Both the position numbers and the translations under genes were made by a program. Below, piece after piece: positions 7,762 through 16,494 of a stretch of DNA of 52,757 nt (position 1 is the stretch's first letter; each line of letters begins with the position of its first letter). Source of the stretch: Bacillota bacterium. GTDB taxonomy: Bacteria; Bacillota; DTU014. Under the pieces are notes generated by a model. That model had not been told where the DNA came from. It saw nothing but the letters and a program-made list of their open reading frames with translations, and searched no databases. The stretch covers positions 1 through 52,757 of the forward strand of contig JAAYAB010000015.1 in assembly GCA_012719595.1 (NCBI GenBank). Direction: 5' to 3'.

Positions 7762-9627
7762 ATGTTTTGCAAGGTCTTTGCGAGGGTCGAGTCGGCCGGC
7801 CCGATGGTCGGAGTGCTTTCCCTCGCAGCACTCACGATTGTAGCCTTGATTCTTGCGCTGTTCCTCGCACCCGTGGAACTGAGGGAGCCTGCAGTGATCG
7901 CCGTGCTGTCGGCCGGAGTTACTGTAATGACAGTGGTCGCATGTGTCATGGCTCGTGCCCGCGAGCGGAGCGAAGAATCCGTGCACACGCTAAGGACAAA
8001 ACTGAACCAAGTGCAGCGGTTCACCGACGACCTCATCGATCACGACACCCTCTTCCAAAACGATCTCATCGAAACCAATACACGCCTCAACCAGCGGGTC
8101 TTGAAGCTCGTGCGGCTCCTCGATGTTGGCAAGCGCCTTGTAAGCACCTACAACCCGGACACAGTGGTTCAGCAGATCGTGGACTCGGTTTCTGACATTG
8201 TCGGCTATGGCTGGGCGGTGATGGAGATCTCCGATCCGCGGGTCGGAGGGCACCCGCCGCTGAAGGTTTACGAGTCGGGCAGATCGGCCAGCGACGCGAA
8301 TCACGGGCAGTCATTCGAGGTGTCGGTCCCTATGGAGATAAGAGGAGTGCAGATCGGTTCCCTTCATCTGGTCACCGACCGCGTGAACACAGGCACTCCT
8401 GAGGACACGCAGGCTCTGTCGACTCTAGCCACGTTCGCCGCCATCGCGCTCGACAACGCACGCCTGTATGCTGCACTCACGGCGGTGAACAGAGATCTCT
8501 CGGCCCTGAAGGATTACAACGAAGACATCGTGGAGTCCGTCGCCTCAGGAGTGGTGGTGATCGATGCGTCCCTGAGGGTGTCCACCTGGAACTCGAGCAT
8601 GGAACGGATCAGCGGGATCCAGCGTGAGCACGCTCTGGGCAAGCACTTCTTCGGTCTCGTCGAGGAACTCACTGATGGCGGACTGCACAAGCAGATCACA
8701 GGGGCGCTGGACGATGGCAACCTGCGTGAGGTTCGGAACGTGACATTGAAGACAGTCGGCGGTTCCGAGTTCATCGGGTACATCAGGATATCTACACTTC
8801 GGTCCGACGCAGGCGATGTCAACGGAGTAATCCTCAGTGTCGAAGACGTGACCGACAAGGTGAAGATGGGTGAGCAGCTGCGCAGGGCGGAGAGGATACG
8901 CACTGTAGGCGAGTTTGCTGCTGGAATGGCCCACGAAATCAACAACCCCATTGGCATAATATCCGCGTGTGCCGAGTACCTGGCGACCAAAATAGAGGCG
9001 GAGGTACCGGATCCGGCCAAATACGTGCGGCGCCTTAGGATAATCGAGGAAGAGGCGTCCAGGTGCTCTGCCATAGTCAGAAACCTCCTCGTATTCGCCA
9101 GGCAATCGGAGTTCAAACAGACCCGCGTGGACCTAACCTCATTGGTGTCGGACGCGATGCTCCTTGTATCTCCGAGAGCGCACAAGGAGCGCGTCGAAGT
9201 AGCCCTGTCGCTGTCCGACACTCCGAACGTAGTAGGCGACGAGCACCAGCTCAAGCAGGTCTTTCTCAATCTGTTTCTCAATGCCCTGGAGGCTAGCAGT
9301 CCAGGATCGAGAATAGAGGTCAGCACCAGATTTGTCGGACGAGAAGAGGCCGACCCTGCCGTCCTGCGCCAATTCGCTGTGAGCGGCTCGACGGACGCTG
9401 AGGGCTACGTCGAGGTGTGTGTCGCAGACCAGGGTCTGGGAATAAGGGAGGAGGACCTAAACCGCATATTCAACCCCTTCTTCACGACCAAGCCCGACGG
9501 AACGGGTCTTGGACTCGCCATCTCTCTCAGCATCGTCGAGGGTCACGGAGGACAGATCCATGTCGACAGCCGGCCCGGTGAGGGCAGCGCTTTTCGCGTG
9601 AGACTCCCTGTGAGTTCTCCCCGGTAG
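7762..9627 (+). CDS. Membrane-anchored sensor histidine kinase (GAF-PAS-HisKA-HATPase), partner of the flagellar activator
   Basis: A 621-residue kinase. Two transmembrane helices (about 14-36 and 43-63) form a hairpin with almost no external sensor. A coiled segment, a GAF-like domain (about 120-235) and a PAS domain (about 250-365) follow. The HisKA H-box is FAAGMAHEINNPIG with phospho-accepting H391, and the ATPase domain has the N-box NLFLNALEA, DQGLGI and FTTKPDGTGLGL. The NNPIG form is typical of NtrB-like kinases. The ATG at 7762 has GGAGG seven bases upstream. It lies 55 bases after the regulator. Lacking a periplasmic sensor, it probably reads a cytoplasmic cue, perhaps export-apparatus assembly as proposed for other flagellar kinases. 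Confidence 0.9.
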   Translation: MFCKVFARVESAGPMVGVLSLAALTIVALILALFLAPVELREPAVIAVLSAGVTVMTVVACVMARARERSEESVHTLRTKLNQVQRFTDDLIDHDTLFQNDLIETNTRLNQRVLKLVRLLDVGKRLVSTYNPDTVVQQIVDSVSDIVGYGWAVMEISDPRVGGHPPLKVYESGRSASDANHGQSFEVSVPMEIRGVQIGSLHLVTDRVNTGTPEDTQALSTLATFAAIALDNARLYAALTAVNRDLSALKDYNEDIVESVASGVVVIDASLRVSTWNSSMERISGIQREHALGKHFFGLVEELTDGGLHKQITGALDDGNLREVRNVTLKTVGGSEFIGYIRISTLRSDAGDVNGVILSVEDVTDKVKMGEQLRRAERIRTVGEFAAGMAHEINNPIGIISACAEYLATKIEAEVPDPAKYVRRLRIIEEEASRCSAIVRNLLVFARQSEFKQTRVDLTSLVSDAMLLVSPRAHKERVEVALSLSDTPNVVGDEHQLKQVFLNLFLNALEASSPGSRIEVSTRFVGREEADPAVLRQFAVSGSTDAEGYVEVCVADQGLGIREEDLNRIFNPFFTTKPDGTGLGLAISLSIVEGHGGQIHVDSRPGEGSAFRVRLPVSSPR

Positions 9628-9686
9628 ATCGAAGCGGGCCGCTTGTCTGCGCGCCCGATGCCCGGTCGCCCAAATCACTCCCTCGA

Positions 9687-9703
9687 TGGCACGACTCTTG
9701 CAT
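9687..9703 (+). promoter_or_regulatory. Perfect sigma-54 promoter upstream of flgB
   Basis: TGGCACGACTCTTGCAT is an exact match to TGGCACG-N4-TTGCW. GG is at 9688-9689 and GC at 9700-9701, exactly ten bases between. The predicted transcript start is near 9713, about 37 bases before the flgB start at 9750. It sits in the 122-base gap between the kinase gene and flgB and faces the large basal-body operon. Confidence 0.88.
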
Positions 9704-9749
9704 CGATCCCTTGTCGCGGCTCAACGGCTGAATGCGCGAGGTGACATCG

Positions 9750-10160
9750 ATGCGATGTACGCACAGAACAACTCTGCAGGTGCTCGCAAAAGCCCTGGAG
9801 GCGGCTTCGCTCAGACAGGAAGCCATCGCTCAGAATCTTGCCAACGTTGACACCCCCGGATACAAGGCCATTGATGTCAGTTTCGAAGACCAGCTCAAGA
9901 CGGCGCTCGCGAGGGCAGACTCGTTGCCGATGCGGGTCACCCATCCGAAGCATCTGGCTAAACCCTCCTCTGCCGCTGCAGCGCAGCCGGTGCTCGTTCG
10001 CAAGACTGGCACCGTGTCCCGCGCTGACGGGAACAACGTCGACCCCGAAGCCGAGATGGCAGCCCTGGCCGAGAACCAGCTGACCTACTCGGCTTTGACG
10101 CGCCTCGTGAGTGAGAAGTACAACCTGCTGAAGTACACGATCAGTGAAGGGAGGCGGTAA
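9750..10160 (+). CDS. flgB: Flagellar proximal rod protein FlgB
   Basis: A 136-residue proximal rod protein. The rod-family N-terminal motif is clear: LAKALEAASLRQEAIAQNLA followed by NVDTPGYKA (about residues 11-42), and the C-terminal helix NQLTYSALTRLVSEKYNLLK is typical. The start at ATG 9750 is set by GAGGTGA five bases upstream; the reading from 9732 would include this site. It opens the basal-body operon and lies directly behind the perfect sigma-54 promoter. FlgC begins four bases after its stop. Confidence 0.95.
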   Translation: MRCTHRTTLQVLAKALEAASLRQEAIAQNLANVDTPGYKAIDVSFEDQLKTALARADSLPMRVTHPKHLAKPSSAAAAQPVLVRKTGTVSRADGNNVDPEAEMAALAENQLTYSALTRLVSEKYNLLKYTISEGRR

Positions 10161-10163
10161 CCG

Positions 10164-10640
10164 GTGGGTCTGTTCAACTCTCTCAAGGTATCGGCCTCCG
10201 GAATGACCGCACAGCGGCTGCGGATGGACGTAATAGCAGACAACGTGGCAAACGCGGATTCGACGAGAGGGGCTGGGCAGGGACCGTACAAGCGCAAGCT
10301 CGTCGTCTTCTCGGAAGCCCTCGACCAAGCCCGAGCAGGCAGTGTCGCCGATCGCTCTCGGTCGTCTAGAGGCGCTGCGAGCAGAGACAGGATAGAGGGC
10401 ACGGAGTCGCTCGCAGGCGTCAAGGTCGTAGGCATAGTGGAAGACTCCAGGCCGGGCCCGCTCGTGTATGATCCGGGTCATCCCGACGCCGACCAGAACG
10501 GCTATGTTGAGATGCCCAACGTCGACATAGTCCGGGAGATGGTCGACATGATCTCGGCGTCTAGGGCCTACGAGTCAAACATAGCGGTTTTCGAAGCGAC
10601 CAAATCGATGTTCCTAAAAGCGTTGGATATCGGCAGGTAG
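10164..10640 (+). CDS. flgC: Flagellar proximal rod protein FlgC
   Basis: A 158-residue rod protein that stacks with FlgB in the proximal rod. It shows LFNSLKVSASGMTAQRLRMD, then VIADNVANADSTRG at the N-terminus and the rod-family C-terminal helix NVDIVREMVDMISASRAYES, ending in TKSMFLKALDIGR. The GTG start at 10164 has GGAGG nine bases upstream. A middle segment (about 50-95) is rich in Arg and Ser, slightly longer than in many homologues. A 56-base gap with no obvious signal separates it from fliE. Confidence 0.95.
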   Translation: MGLFNSLKVSASGMTAQRLRMDVIADNVANADSTRGAGQGPYKRKLVVFSEALDQARAGSVADRSRSSRGAASRDRIEGTESLAGVKVVGIVEDSRPGPLVYDPGHPDADQNGYVEMPNVDIVREMVDMISASRAYESNIAVFEATKSMFLKALDIGR

Positions 10641-10696
10641 CTATCAGGCAGGCATAATTCGAGCAGATCACGTGACATAGCGGAGGGAATGGACAA

Positions 10697-11062
10697 GTGA
10701 GTGGTATCGATCTGGTTTCACTGAGAGGGACGATTCCAGTGACTGCAAAGCGTGCCTCGGCGGATCCGAATCAGAGCGAGGGCATCAACGCGACTGAGAA
10801 GGACGGATTTCGGCTAAGAACGCTCGCTCAGAAGGATCCCACTCCATCTTTCAAAGATATGCTGGCTCAAGCCCTTGATACTGTGAACAACCTCCAGATC
10901 AATGCGGACCGGATGGCTCAGAAACTGGCTACGGGAGAGGCGAAGGACATTCACGAAGTGCTGATGGCCGTTGAGGAAGTCAACATCGGTTTGCAACTCA
11001 CCATGCAGATTCGCAATAAGATCATCGAAGCCTACCAGGAGATCATGAGAATGCAGGTGTGA
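10697..11062 (+). CDS. fliE: Flagellar hook-basal body protein FliE
   Basis: A 121-residue FliE, the adaptor joining the MS ring to the rod. The C-terminal two thirds carries the family pattern: SFKDMLAQALDTVNNLQINA, then DIHEVLMAVEEVNIGLQLTM and RNKIIEAYQEIMRMQV. The first 40 residues are a variable lead. The GTG start at 10697 has GGAGGG about nine bases upstream. It stands in the conserved order flgB-flgC-fliE-fliF. Confidence 0.94.
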   Translation: MSGIDLVSLRGTIPVTAKRASADPNQSEGINATEKDGFRLRTLAQKDPTPSFKDMLAQALDTVNNLQINADRMAQKLATGEAKDIHEVLMAVEEVNIGLQLTMQIRNKIIEAYQEIMRMQV

Positions 11063-11146
11063 TCGGCTCTTGCGCGCCGATCCGCCGGCCGCCAGTCGTT
11101 TGCGCGTCCAATCCGGGCTCCAATCTGCATGGCATAGGGTGAGGGT

Positions 11147-12763
11147 ATGAACGAGAAACTCGAGCGTGTGCGCAACCAGGGTCTGACAGTCTGGCAATCA
11201 CTCGACACCGGCAAGAAAATCGGGGTGGCAGTGGTCTCAATCACAGTCCTTGCAGGCCTGCTGTATTTGGCCGCGTCAACCGGCCGGCAGGACTTCGTGC
11301 CCCTGTACACTGGACTGACCTCAGCGGATGCATACGAGGTCGTGGAGCATCTGAAGTCAGCCGGCGTCCCGTACAAGCTCGACGACGATGGAAAGACGAT
11401 CCTGGTGCCAGTTGCCAACAAGCATGAGGTTAGGCTGGAGCTCGCAAGTCAGGGCCTCCCGCAGGGAGGAGGCTCCGGGTTTGAACTCTTCGACACTCAG
11501 GGGTTTGGAGTCACTGAGTTTACGCAGAAGGTCAACTACAGGAGAGCCCTCGAGGGCGAGCTTGCGAGGACTTTTGCCGCGTTTGAGCAGGTCGAATATG
11601 CCAAGGTAATGCTCGCGATGCCTGAGCCTCAGCTTTACTCGGACAAGGAGCAGCCGGTCACTGCGTCGATATCGCTGAAGTTGCGCCCGGGCAAGAGTTT
11701 GAGTCAGTCGCAGATACGCGGAATTGTTCACCTCGCTTCGGCAGCCGTTGAGGGTCTGACGCCTGCCCACGTGACTGTTGTAGACACCGGAGGCAACGTG
11801 CTGTGGGTCGAGGACGACAGCGAGGCGTCGGTAATGGGCAGGCTGAGTGTGAGCCAGCTGGAGATCAAGGAGTATTACGAAACCACACTGCAGCGGAGCA
11901 TCGAAAGCATGCTCGAGAAGGTCGTAGGGCCCGGCAACGTAGCTATCAGAGTGAATGCCCTAATGAACTTCGACCAGGAGGAGAGCGACAGCGAGATTCT
12001 TGAGCCGCTCGCGGGCGGACTCGGAGTGCTCATCAGTGAGCAGGTCTTCGCTGAGGAGATCTCACAGCCGGGCGCCCAGGCTCAGGGCGTTCCAGGGACT
12101 GCCTCCAACGTCGACACCGATGTGCCGGTGTACCAGGGCGTCGAAGGCACATCGCAGAGCAGTGTGGTTAGGAACGAAGCGATACGCAACTACGATTACT
12201 CGCGCACGATCACCCATGTCAAGAAAGGGTACGGCCGGATCGAGAGGCTCACCGTTTCAGCACTGATACATCCGGCGGGCTTGACTGAAGACGATATCGA
12301 CAACGTCAGAGCGATAATCGCGGCCGCTGCCGGGATCGATGAGGCGCGAGGCGATGAGATAGTCGTACACACGATGGCGTTCAAGCCCAGGTTCTCGGAC
12401 GAAGAGCTGAATGCAATGGCGCTTGAGGCAGAGAAGGAAGCGGAGAGAGAGGCCTTGAGGCAGTACATCAGACTGGCCGCTCCCATCTTTCTCGGCTTGG
12501 TCGCCGTCATCTTCGGGCTTGTCGTACTCAGGATGATGCGGCGTAGAATACAGGTCTACTCGCCCGAACAGGTCACTGCGCAGCTTCAGGCTGCGGCAGT
12601 TAGCGAGCAGCCTGAAGCTGAGGAGGCCCCTGAGCTGGTTCCCGAGGAGAGATCTCCTGAGGAACTGAGGAAGGAGCAGATCAGGCAGCAGCTCGAGAGA
12701 ATGGCCAGGGAGAATCCTGAGGAAGTCGCAAAACTGGTTCGCGGCTGGCTGGTCGAGGAGTGA
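11147..12763 (+). CDS. fliF: Flagellar MS-ring protein FliF
   Basis: A 538-residue protein that forms the membrane ring at the base of the flagellum. One membrane helix lies near residues 22-42 (IGVAVVSITVLAGLLYLAA), the second near 440-463 (LAAPIFLGLVAVIFGLVVL). Between them is the ring-building region with LASQGLPQGGGSGFELFD and NYRRALEGELARTFAAFEQV. The C-terminal tail (REN-PEEVAKLVRGWL) is the FliG-binding end. The ATG at 11147 is preceded by GGTGAGGGT. fliG follows almost directly. Confidence 0.96.
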   Translation: MNEKLERVRNQGLTVWQSLDTGKKIGVAVVSITVLAGLLYLAASTGRQDFVPLYTGLTSADAYEVVEHLKSAGVPYKLDDDGKTILVPVANKHEVRLELASQGLPQGGGSGFELFDTQGFGVTEFTQKVNYRRALEGELARTFAAFEQVEYAKVMLAMPEPQLYSDKEQPVTASISLKLRPGKSLSQSQIRGIVHLASAAVEGLTPAHVTVVDTGGNVLWVEDDSEASVMGRLSVSQLEIKEYYETTLQRSIESMLEKVVGPGNVAIRVNALMNFDQEESDSEILEPLAGGLGVLISEQVFAEEISQPGAQAQGVPGTASNVDTDVPVYQGVEGTSQSSVVRNEAIRNYDYSRTITHVKKGYGRIERLTVSALIHPAGLTEDDIDNVRAIIAAAAGIDEARGDEIVVHTMAFKPRFSDEELNAMALEAEKEAEREALRQYIRLAAPIFLGLVAVIFGLVVLRMMRRRIQVYSPEQVTAQLQAAAVSEQPEAEEAPELVPEERSPEELRKEQIRQQLERMARENPEEVAKLVRGWLVEE

Positions 12764-12773
12764 GGTGATAGCC

Positions 12774-13793
12774 GTGGCTGTGAGGCAGAGCAGAGGCGGA
12801 CTGAGAGGCAAGGAAAAGGCTGCAATACTGATGCTCGCGCTCGGTTCCGAGCTATCGGCCAACGTGTTCAGGTACCTCGACGAGGACCAAATCGAGGCAA
12901 TCACGATGGAGATCGCCACTATGGGCAGGATCCCGTCGTCGACGCGGGATGCCGTGCTTCAGGAGTTTTACCACAGTGCGCTGGCTAAGGAGTACGTGGC
13001 GTTTGGGGGTATAGACTACGCAAAGAACGTGCTTGAGAAAGCGTTGGGCGCGCAGAAGGCGATGGACATAATCTCGAAGCTTACAGTGTCGCTCAAAGCG
13101 ACTCCTTTTGAGTTCGCCAGGCACGCGACAACTGACCAGCTTCTCAGTTTTCTCGAGGGAGAGCATCCTCAGACCATAGCCCTGGTCCTAGCCCATCTCG
13201 ATCCTGACAGGGCGGCCATGCTGCTGTCGGCTCTGCCCCAAGAGCTGCAGACTGAGGTCGCAATGCGGATGGCTCTGATGGAGGGAGCAAATCCGGGCGT
13301 GATTCGTGATGTGGAGCGGGAGCTTGAGCGCCGAATGAGTTCCGCAGGCGACCAGGAAATGACCGCGGCGGGCGGCCTCAAGAGCCTGGTCGACATACTC
13401 AACAACGTGGATCGGGCGACCGAAAAGGCAATTCTGGAGCGCCTCGAGGAAGAGAGCCCCGGCATCGCGGAAGAGGTCTCAAAGATGCTCTTCGTGTTCG
13501 AAGACATCATTCTGCTGGACGACCGGGCGATTCAGCTGATCCTGAGAGACATCGACCAGAAAGAGCTCGCACTTGCGATGAAGGCCGCGAGCGACGAGGT
13601 GAAGGAGAAGATATTCCGCAACATGTCGGAGCGCGCCTCCACAATGCTGAAGGAAGATATGGAGTTCATGGGGCCTGTGAGGCTGCGCAACGTCGAAGAG
13701 GCACAGCAGAGGATCGTCGCCACGATAAGGCGGCTTGAGGAAGCCGGAGAAATCGTCGTGTCGCGAGGACAGGGAGATGAGATCGTTGTCTAG
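12774..13793 (+). CDS. fliG: Flagellar motor switch protein FliG
   Basis: A 339-residue rotor protein on the cytoplasmic face of the MS ring, where stator torque is applied. It has the N-terminal GGLRGKEKAAILMLALGSE, the middle-domain motif EHPQTIALVLAHLDPDRAA, and the C-terminal charged helix with DDRAIQLILRDIDQKELALA and RGPVRL-like MGPVRLRNVEEAQQ. The start is placed at GTG 12774 because GAGGTGAT lies just upstream; GTG 12765 is within that site. It overlaps fliH by 17 bases. Confidence 0.95.
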   Translation: MAVRQSRGGLRGKEKAAILMLALGSELSANVFRYLDEDQIEAITMEIATMGRIPSSTRDAVLQEFYHSALAKEYVAFGGIDYAKNVLEKALGAQKAMDIISKLTVSLKATPFEFARHATTDQLLSFLEGEHPQTIALVLAHLDPDRAAMLLSALPQELQTEVAMRMALMEGANPGVIRDVERELERRMSSAGDQEMTAAGGLKSLVDILNNVDRATEKAILERLEEESPGIAEEVSKMLFVFEDIILLDDRAIQLILRDIDQKELALAMKAASDEVKEKIFRNMSERASTMLKEDMEFMGPVRLRNVEEAQQRIVATIRRLEEAGEIVVSRGQGDEIVV

Positions 13794-14565
13794 GCCGGGG
13801 ATCCTGAAGTCCAGTCAGTACCGTGACACAGATGTCGTGACCATGGGGGTCAGGGTACTGCGAAGCGGATCTAGACAGGATCTTGAGTCCGATTCGCTGC
13901 GGACACCGCCCGGACTCACACTCGAGGAGTGGCGCGACCTTGCGTCCGAGATCGAGGCAAGGGCGAAGGAAAGGGCAGAGGCAATCGTAAGGGAGGCGGA
14001 GGAAGACGCCGAGCGTATCCGGGAGGCCGCGAGGGAGGAAGGCTACTCGAGCGGACGCGTCAGCGGATACGAAGAGGGATATGCTGCAGGAAGGGAAGAG
14101 GCTGGGGCCGAGTGCCGGGCGGAGTGGGAGCACCGCCTGGAGTGCCTCTCCACGCTCTGCCAGGAGATCTCGCACTTCCGGCCAGCGTTGGTGGAGCAGT
14201 ATCGCTCTGACATCATCGATCTTGTCATAGAGGTCGCTCGCGCAGTGATATCTACTGAAGTCGACAGAGATGACCACAGGGTATTGAGAGTGATCGACAG
14301 CTGTCTGCGCAAGGCCAGCTCACCATCGACTTTGAAGATCAAGACCAATATAGCGGATCTCGCCGTGGTGACCGAGGCCAAGCGCGAGCTCGCAGCCAGA
14401 TTTCCTGGAGTCCAGTCGATTGAGGTCATAGACGACCCAAGCGTCGAGCGCGGCGGCTGCCTGATAGAGATGGACAACGGGTTTTTCGATGCTCGGATCG
14501 ATCATCAGCTCGATCGCATACGAGAGGCTATGGTGCAGAGCGTTGAGGAGGTCGACCATGACTAG
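13777..14565 (+). CDS. fliH: Flagellar assembly protein FliH
   Basis: A 262-residue regulator of the export ATPase FliI. The middle (about residues 40-105) is a long charged helix with GxxxG-like repeats ([20 protein letters not shown]), characteristic of FliH. The C-terminal domain has [20 protein letters not shown] and the end [16 protein letters not shown], as in FliH/YscL proteins. The ATG at 13777 lies inside the end of fliG and follows GGACAGGGAG. The gene overlaps fliI by 8 bases, so the two are probably made together. Confidence 0.93.
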   Translation: MRSLSRPGILKSSQYRDTDVVTMGVRVLRSGSRQDLESDSLRTPPGLTLEEWRDLASEIEARAKERAEAIVREAEEDAERIREAAREEGYSSGRVSGYEEGYAAGREEAGAECRAEWEHRLECLSTLCQEISHFRPALVEQYRSDIIDLVIEVARAVISTEVDRDDHRVLRVIDSCLRKASSPSTLKIKTNIADLAVVTEAKRELAARFPGVQSIEVIDDPSVERGGCLIEMDNGFFDARIDHQLDRIREAMVQSVEEVDHD

Positions 14566-15907
14566 CCGGGCATCTGCGGTCGCAGACTGCCGACTGGATG
14601 TCGAGGGACTGCGGGCAGCCATCAGAGCCACTGATCCTATCACGGCGAATGGACGAATCAAACAAGTGATCGGGCTCACCATCGAATCAGCAGGGCCTGC
14701 AGCTCAGATCGGGGAGCTCTGCCACATCCACTCGCGATATCTCTCGGAGCCCGTAAGCGCTGAGGTCGTAGGGTTCCGCGGCGACCGTGTCCTACTGATG
14801 CCGCTGGGCGACATGGAGGGAATCGAACCCGGCAGTGAGGTGGTTGCGTCCGGGCACTCGCTCAGGGTGCCTGTGGGACCCGGCCTGCTCGGCCGAGTTC
14901 TCGATGGCCTCGGGCGGCCGCTCGACGGCAGGGAGCCGCCCCACGCTGAGACGTACTACCCCGTGACAAATTCACCGCCCAGCCCTCTGTCGAGGCGCAG
15001 GATATCGCAGCCGCTAGGAATGGGCGTGCGAGCCATTGACGGCCTTCTCACCGTTGGCCGGGGACAGAGGATAGGTATATTCTCGGGCAGCGGAGTCGGC
15101 AAGAGCACACTCATGGGCATCATAGCAAGAAACACTGAGGCTGATGTCAATGTCGTCGCGCTGATCGGAGAGCGCGGCAGGGAGGTTCGTGAGTTCCTGG
15201 AGCGCGACCTTGGAGAAGAAGGGCTGTCGCGCTCTGTTGTTGTCGTCGCCACCTCTGATCAGCCCGCCCTGGTCCGGCTCAAGGGCGCCTTTGTCGCGAC
15301 CGCGATCGCCGAGTACTTCAGGGATCAGGGGAAAGACGTCATGCTGATGATGGACTCCGTGACCAGGTTCGCGATGGCGCAGAGAGAGGTGGGGCTGGCC
15401 ATAGGGGAGCCTCCCGCCACTCGAGGATACACTCCTTCGGTGTTCGCGACCCTGCCGAAGCTCCTCGAGAGGTCGGGGACGTCCGCCAACGGAAGCATCA
15501 CCGGTCTATACACTGTGCTCGTGGACGGCGACGACATGAACGAGCCGGTGGCCGACAGCACTAGAAGCATTCTGGACGGGCATATCATACTGTCCCGCAA
15601 GCTGGCATCAAAGAACCACTATCCCGCTATAGACGTGAACGCCAGCCTAAGCCGTGTCATGGTGGAGATCACAGACGACTCACACAGGGAAGCTGCAGGG
15701 AAGCTGCGCGATGTCCTTGCCACGTACGCTGAGGCAGAAGACCTGATCAACATCGGCGCGTACAACCATGGGAGCAATCCCAGGATTGACTACGCCATCG
15801 GGAAGATTGACGCGGTGAACCGTTTTCTTCGACAGAGCGTACAGGAGCGATCCTCGCTCGAACAAGCGATCGACGAGCTGGAAACCATCTTCAGTGACAG
15901 CGCTTGA
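14558..15907 (+). CDS. fliI: Flagellum-specific ATPase FliI
   Basis: A 449-residue ATPase that powers or primes export of flagellar proteins. Walker A is GSGVGKST (residues 177-184), followed by the export-ATPase motif [17 protein letters not shown], Walker B with [17 protein letters not shown], and [20 protein letters not shown]. These sequences separate FliI from F1 ATPases. ATG 14558 has GAGGAGG six bases upstream. It overlaps fliH; an 80-base gap holding a likely sigma-54 promoter precedes fliJ. Confidence 0.97.
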   Translation: MTSRASAVADCRLDVEGLRAAIRATDPITANGRIKQVIGLTIESAGPAAQIGELCHIHSRYLSEPVSAEVVGFRGDRVLLMPLGDMEGIEPGSEVVASGHSLRVPVGPGLLGRVLDGLGRPLDGREPPHAETYYPVTNSPPSPLSRRRISQPLGMGVRAIDGLLTVGRGQRIGIFSGSGVGKSTLMGIIARNTEADVNVVALIGERGREVREFLERDLGEEGLSRSVVVVATSDQPALVRLKGAFVATAIAEYFRDQGKDVMLMMDSVTRFAMAQREVGLAIGEPPATRGYTPSVFATLPKLLERSGTSANGSITGLYTVLVDGDDMNEPVADSTRSILDGHIILSRKLASKNHYPAIDVNASLSRVMVEITDDSHREAAGKLRDVLATYAEAEDLINIGAYNHGSNPRIDYAIGKIDAVNRFLRQSVQERSSLEQAIDELETIFSDSA

Positions 15908-15919
15908 CCGGTGAGGGAT

Positions 15920-15936
15920 TGGCTCAGTTTTTGCAA
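15920..15936 (+). promoter_or_regulatory. Candidate sigma-54 promoter upstream of fliJ
   Basis: TGGCTCAGTTTTTGCAA matches the -24/-12 pattern with GG at 15921-15922, GC at 15933-15934 and ten bases between. Departures from the consensus are T for A and A for G within the -24 block; TGGC and TTGCA are intact. It starts 13 bases after the fliI stop, in an 80-base gap where closely spaced genes would be expected. Confidence 0.6.
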
Positions 15937-15987
15937 TTGCTGTATGAGGGCATAGGCCTGGGAAGTTCGAAGGCGAGGTGACCGCAG

Positions 15988-16455
15988 GTGCCGAGGTTTC
16001 GATTCCAGTTGCAGGCACTGCTGGACTTCAGGATAAGGAAGGAAGACGAACTCAAGCGCCGTCTGGGAGAACTAGAGAACATCATGCACGCAGAACAGGA
16101 GACGCTGGCGGAGCTGGAGCGGAGTCGCCAAGAAGCTGCAGCGCGCTACGAAGAGCTGGAATCGAGCGACGTCGACCTGGAACGCGCCAGGCTCTACCGC
16201 GGCTTCTACAGATGGCTCTCTTCTCGCATCGAGGACCAACAGCAGGTGATCTCTGAACTGGAAGACGAGATGAAGATCCAGCGCGATCGGGTAGTCGAGG
16301 CCATGCGGGAACGGAAGGTTGTTCAGAGCCTTCGTGACAGCCAATTCGAGCGGTTCCGCCTAGATGAATTGCGCAGAGAGCAAGCCTTTCTCGACGACTT
16401 GGCGACATCCAGACATGTTTCCACTCAACTACGCGAGGATCCGGAGACGGCGTAG
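15988..16455 (+). CDS. fliJ: Flagellar export protein FliJ
   Basis: A 155-residue, nearly all-helical coiled-coil protein that sits in the centre of the FliI ring and escorts chaperones. The start PRFRFQLQALLDFRIRKEDE is typical of Gram-positive FliJ. Heptads run through to the end (EQETLAELERSRQEAAARYE and so on). The GTG start at 15988 has GAGGTGACC four bases upstream. The likely sigma-54 promoter at 15920 could add expression from here through fliK and beyond. Confidence 0.9.
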   Translation: MPRFRFQLQALLDFRIRKEDELKRRLGELENIMHAEQETLAELERSRQEAAARYEELESSDVDLERARLYRGFYRWLSSRIEDQQQVISELEDEMKIQRDRVVEAMRERKVVQSLRDSQFERFRLDELRREQAFLDDLATSRHVSTQLREDPETA

Positions 16456-16494
16456 CCGGACTCCGGATTCGCCCGGAAAGGAGGTGAACAAGTA

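Noticed and set aside
8514-9326. 270-codon open frame opposite the histidine kinase gene
   Set aside because: Overlaps PAS, HisKA and part of the ATPase domain of a clear kinase; no support of its own.
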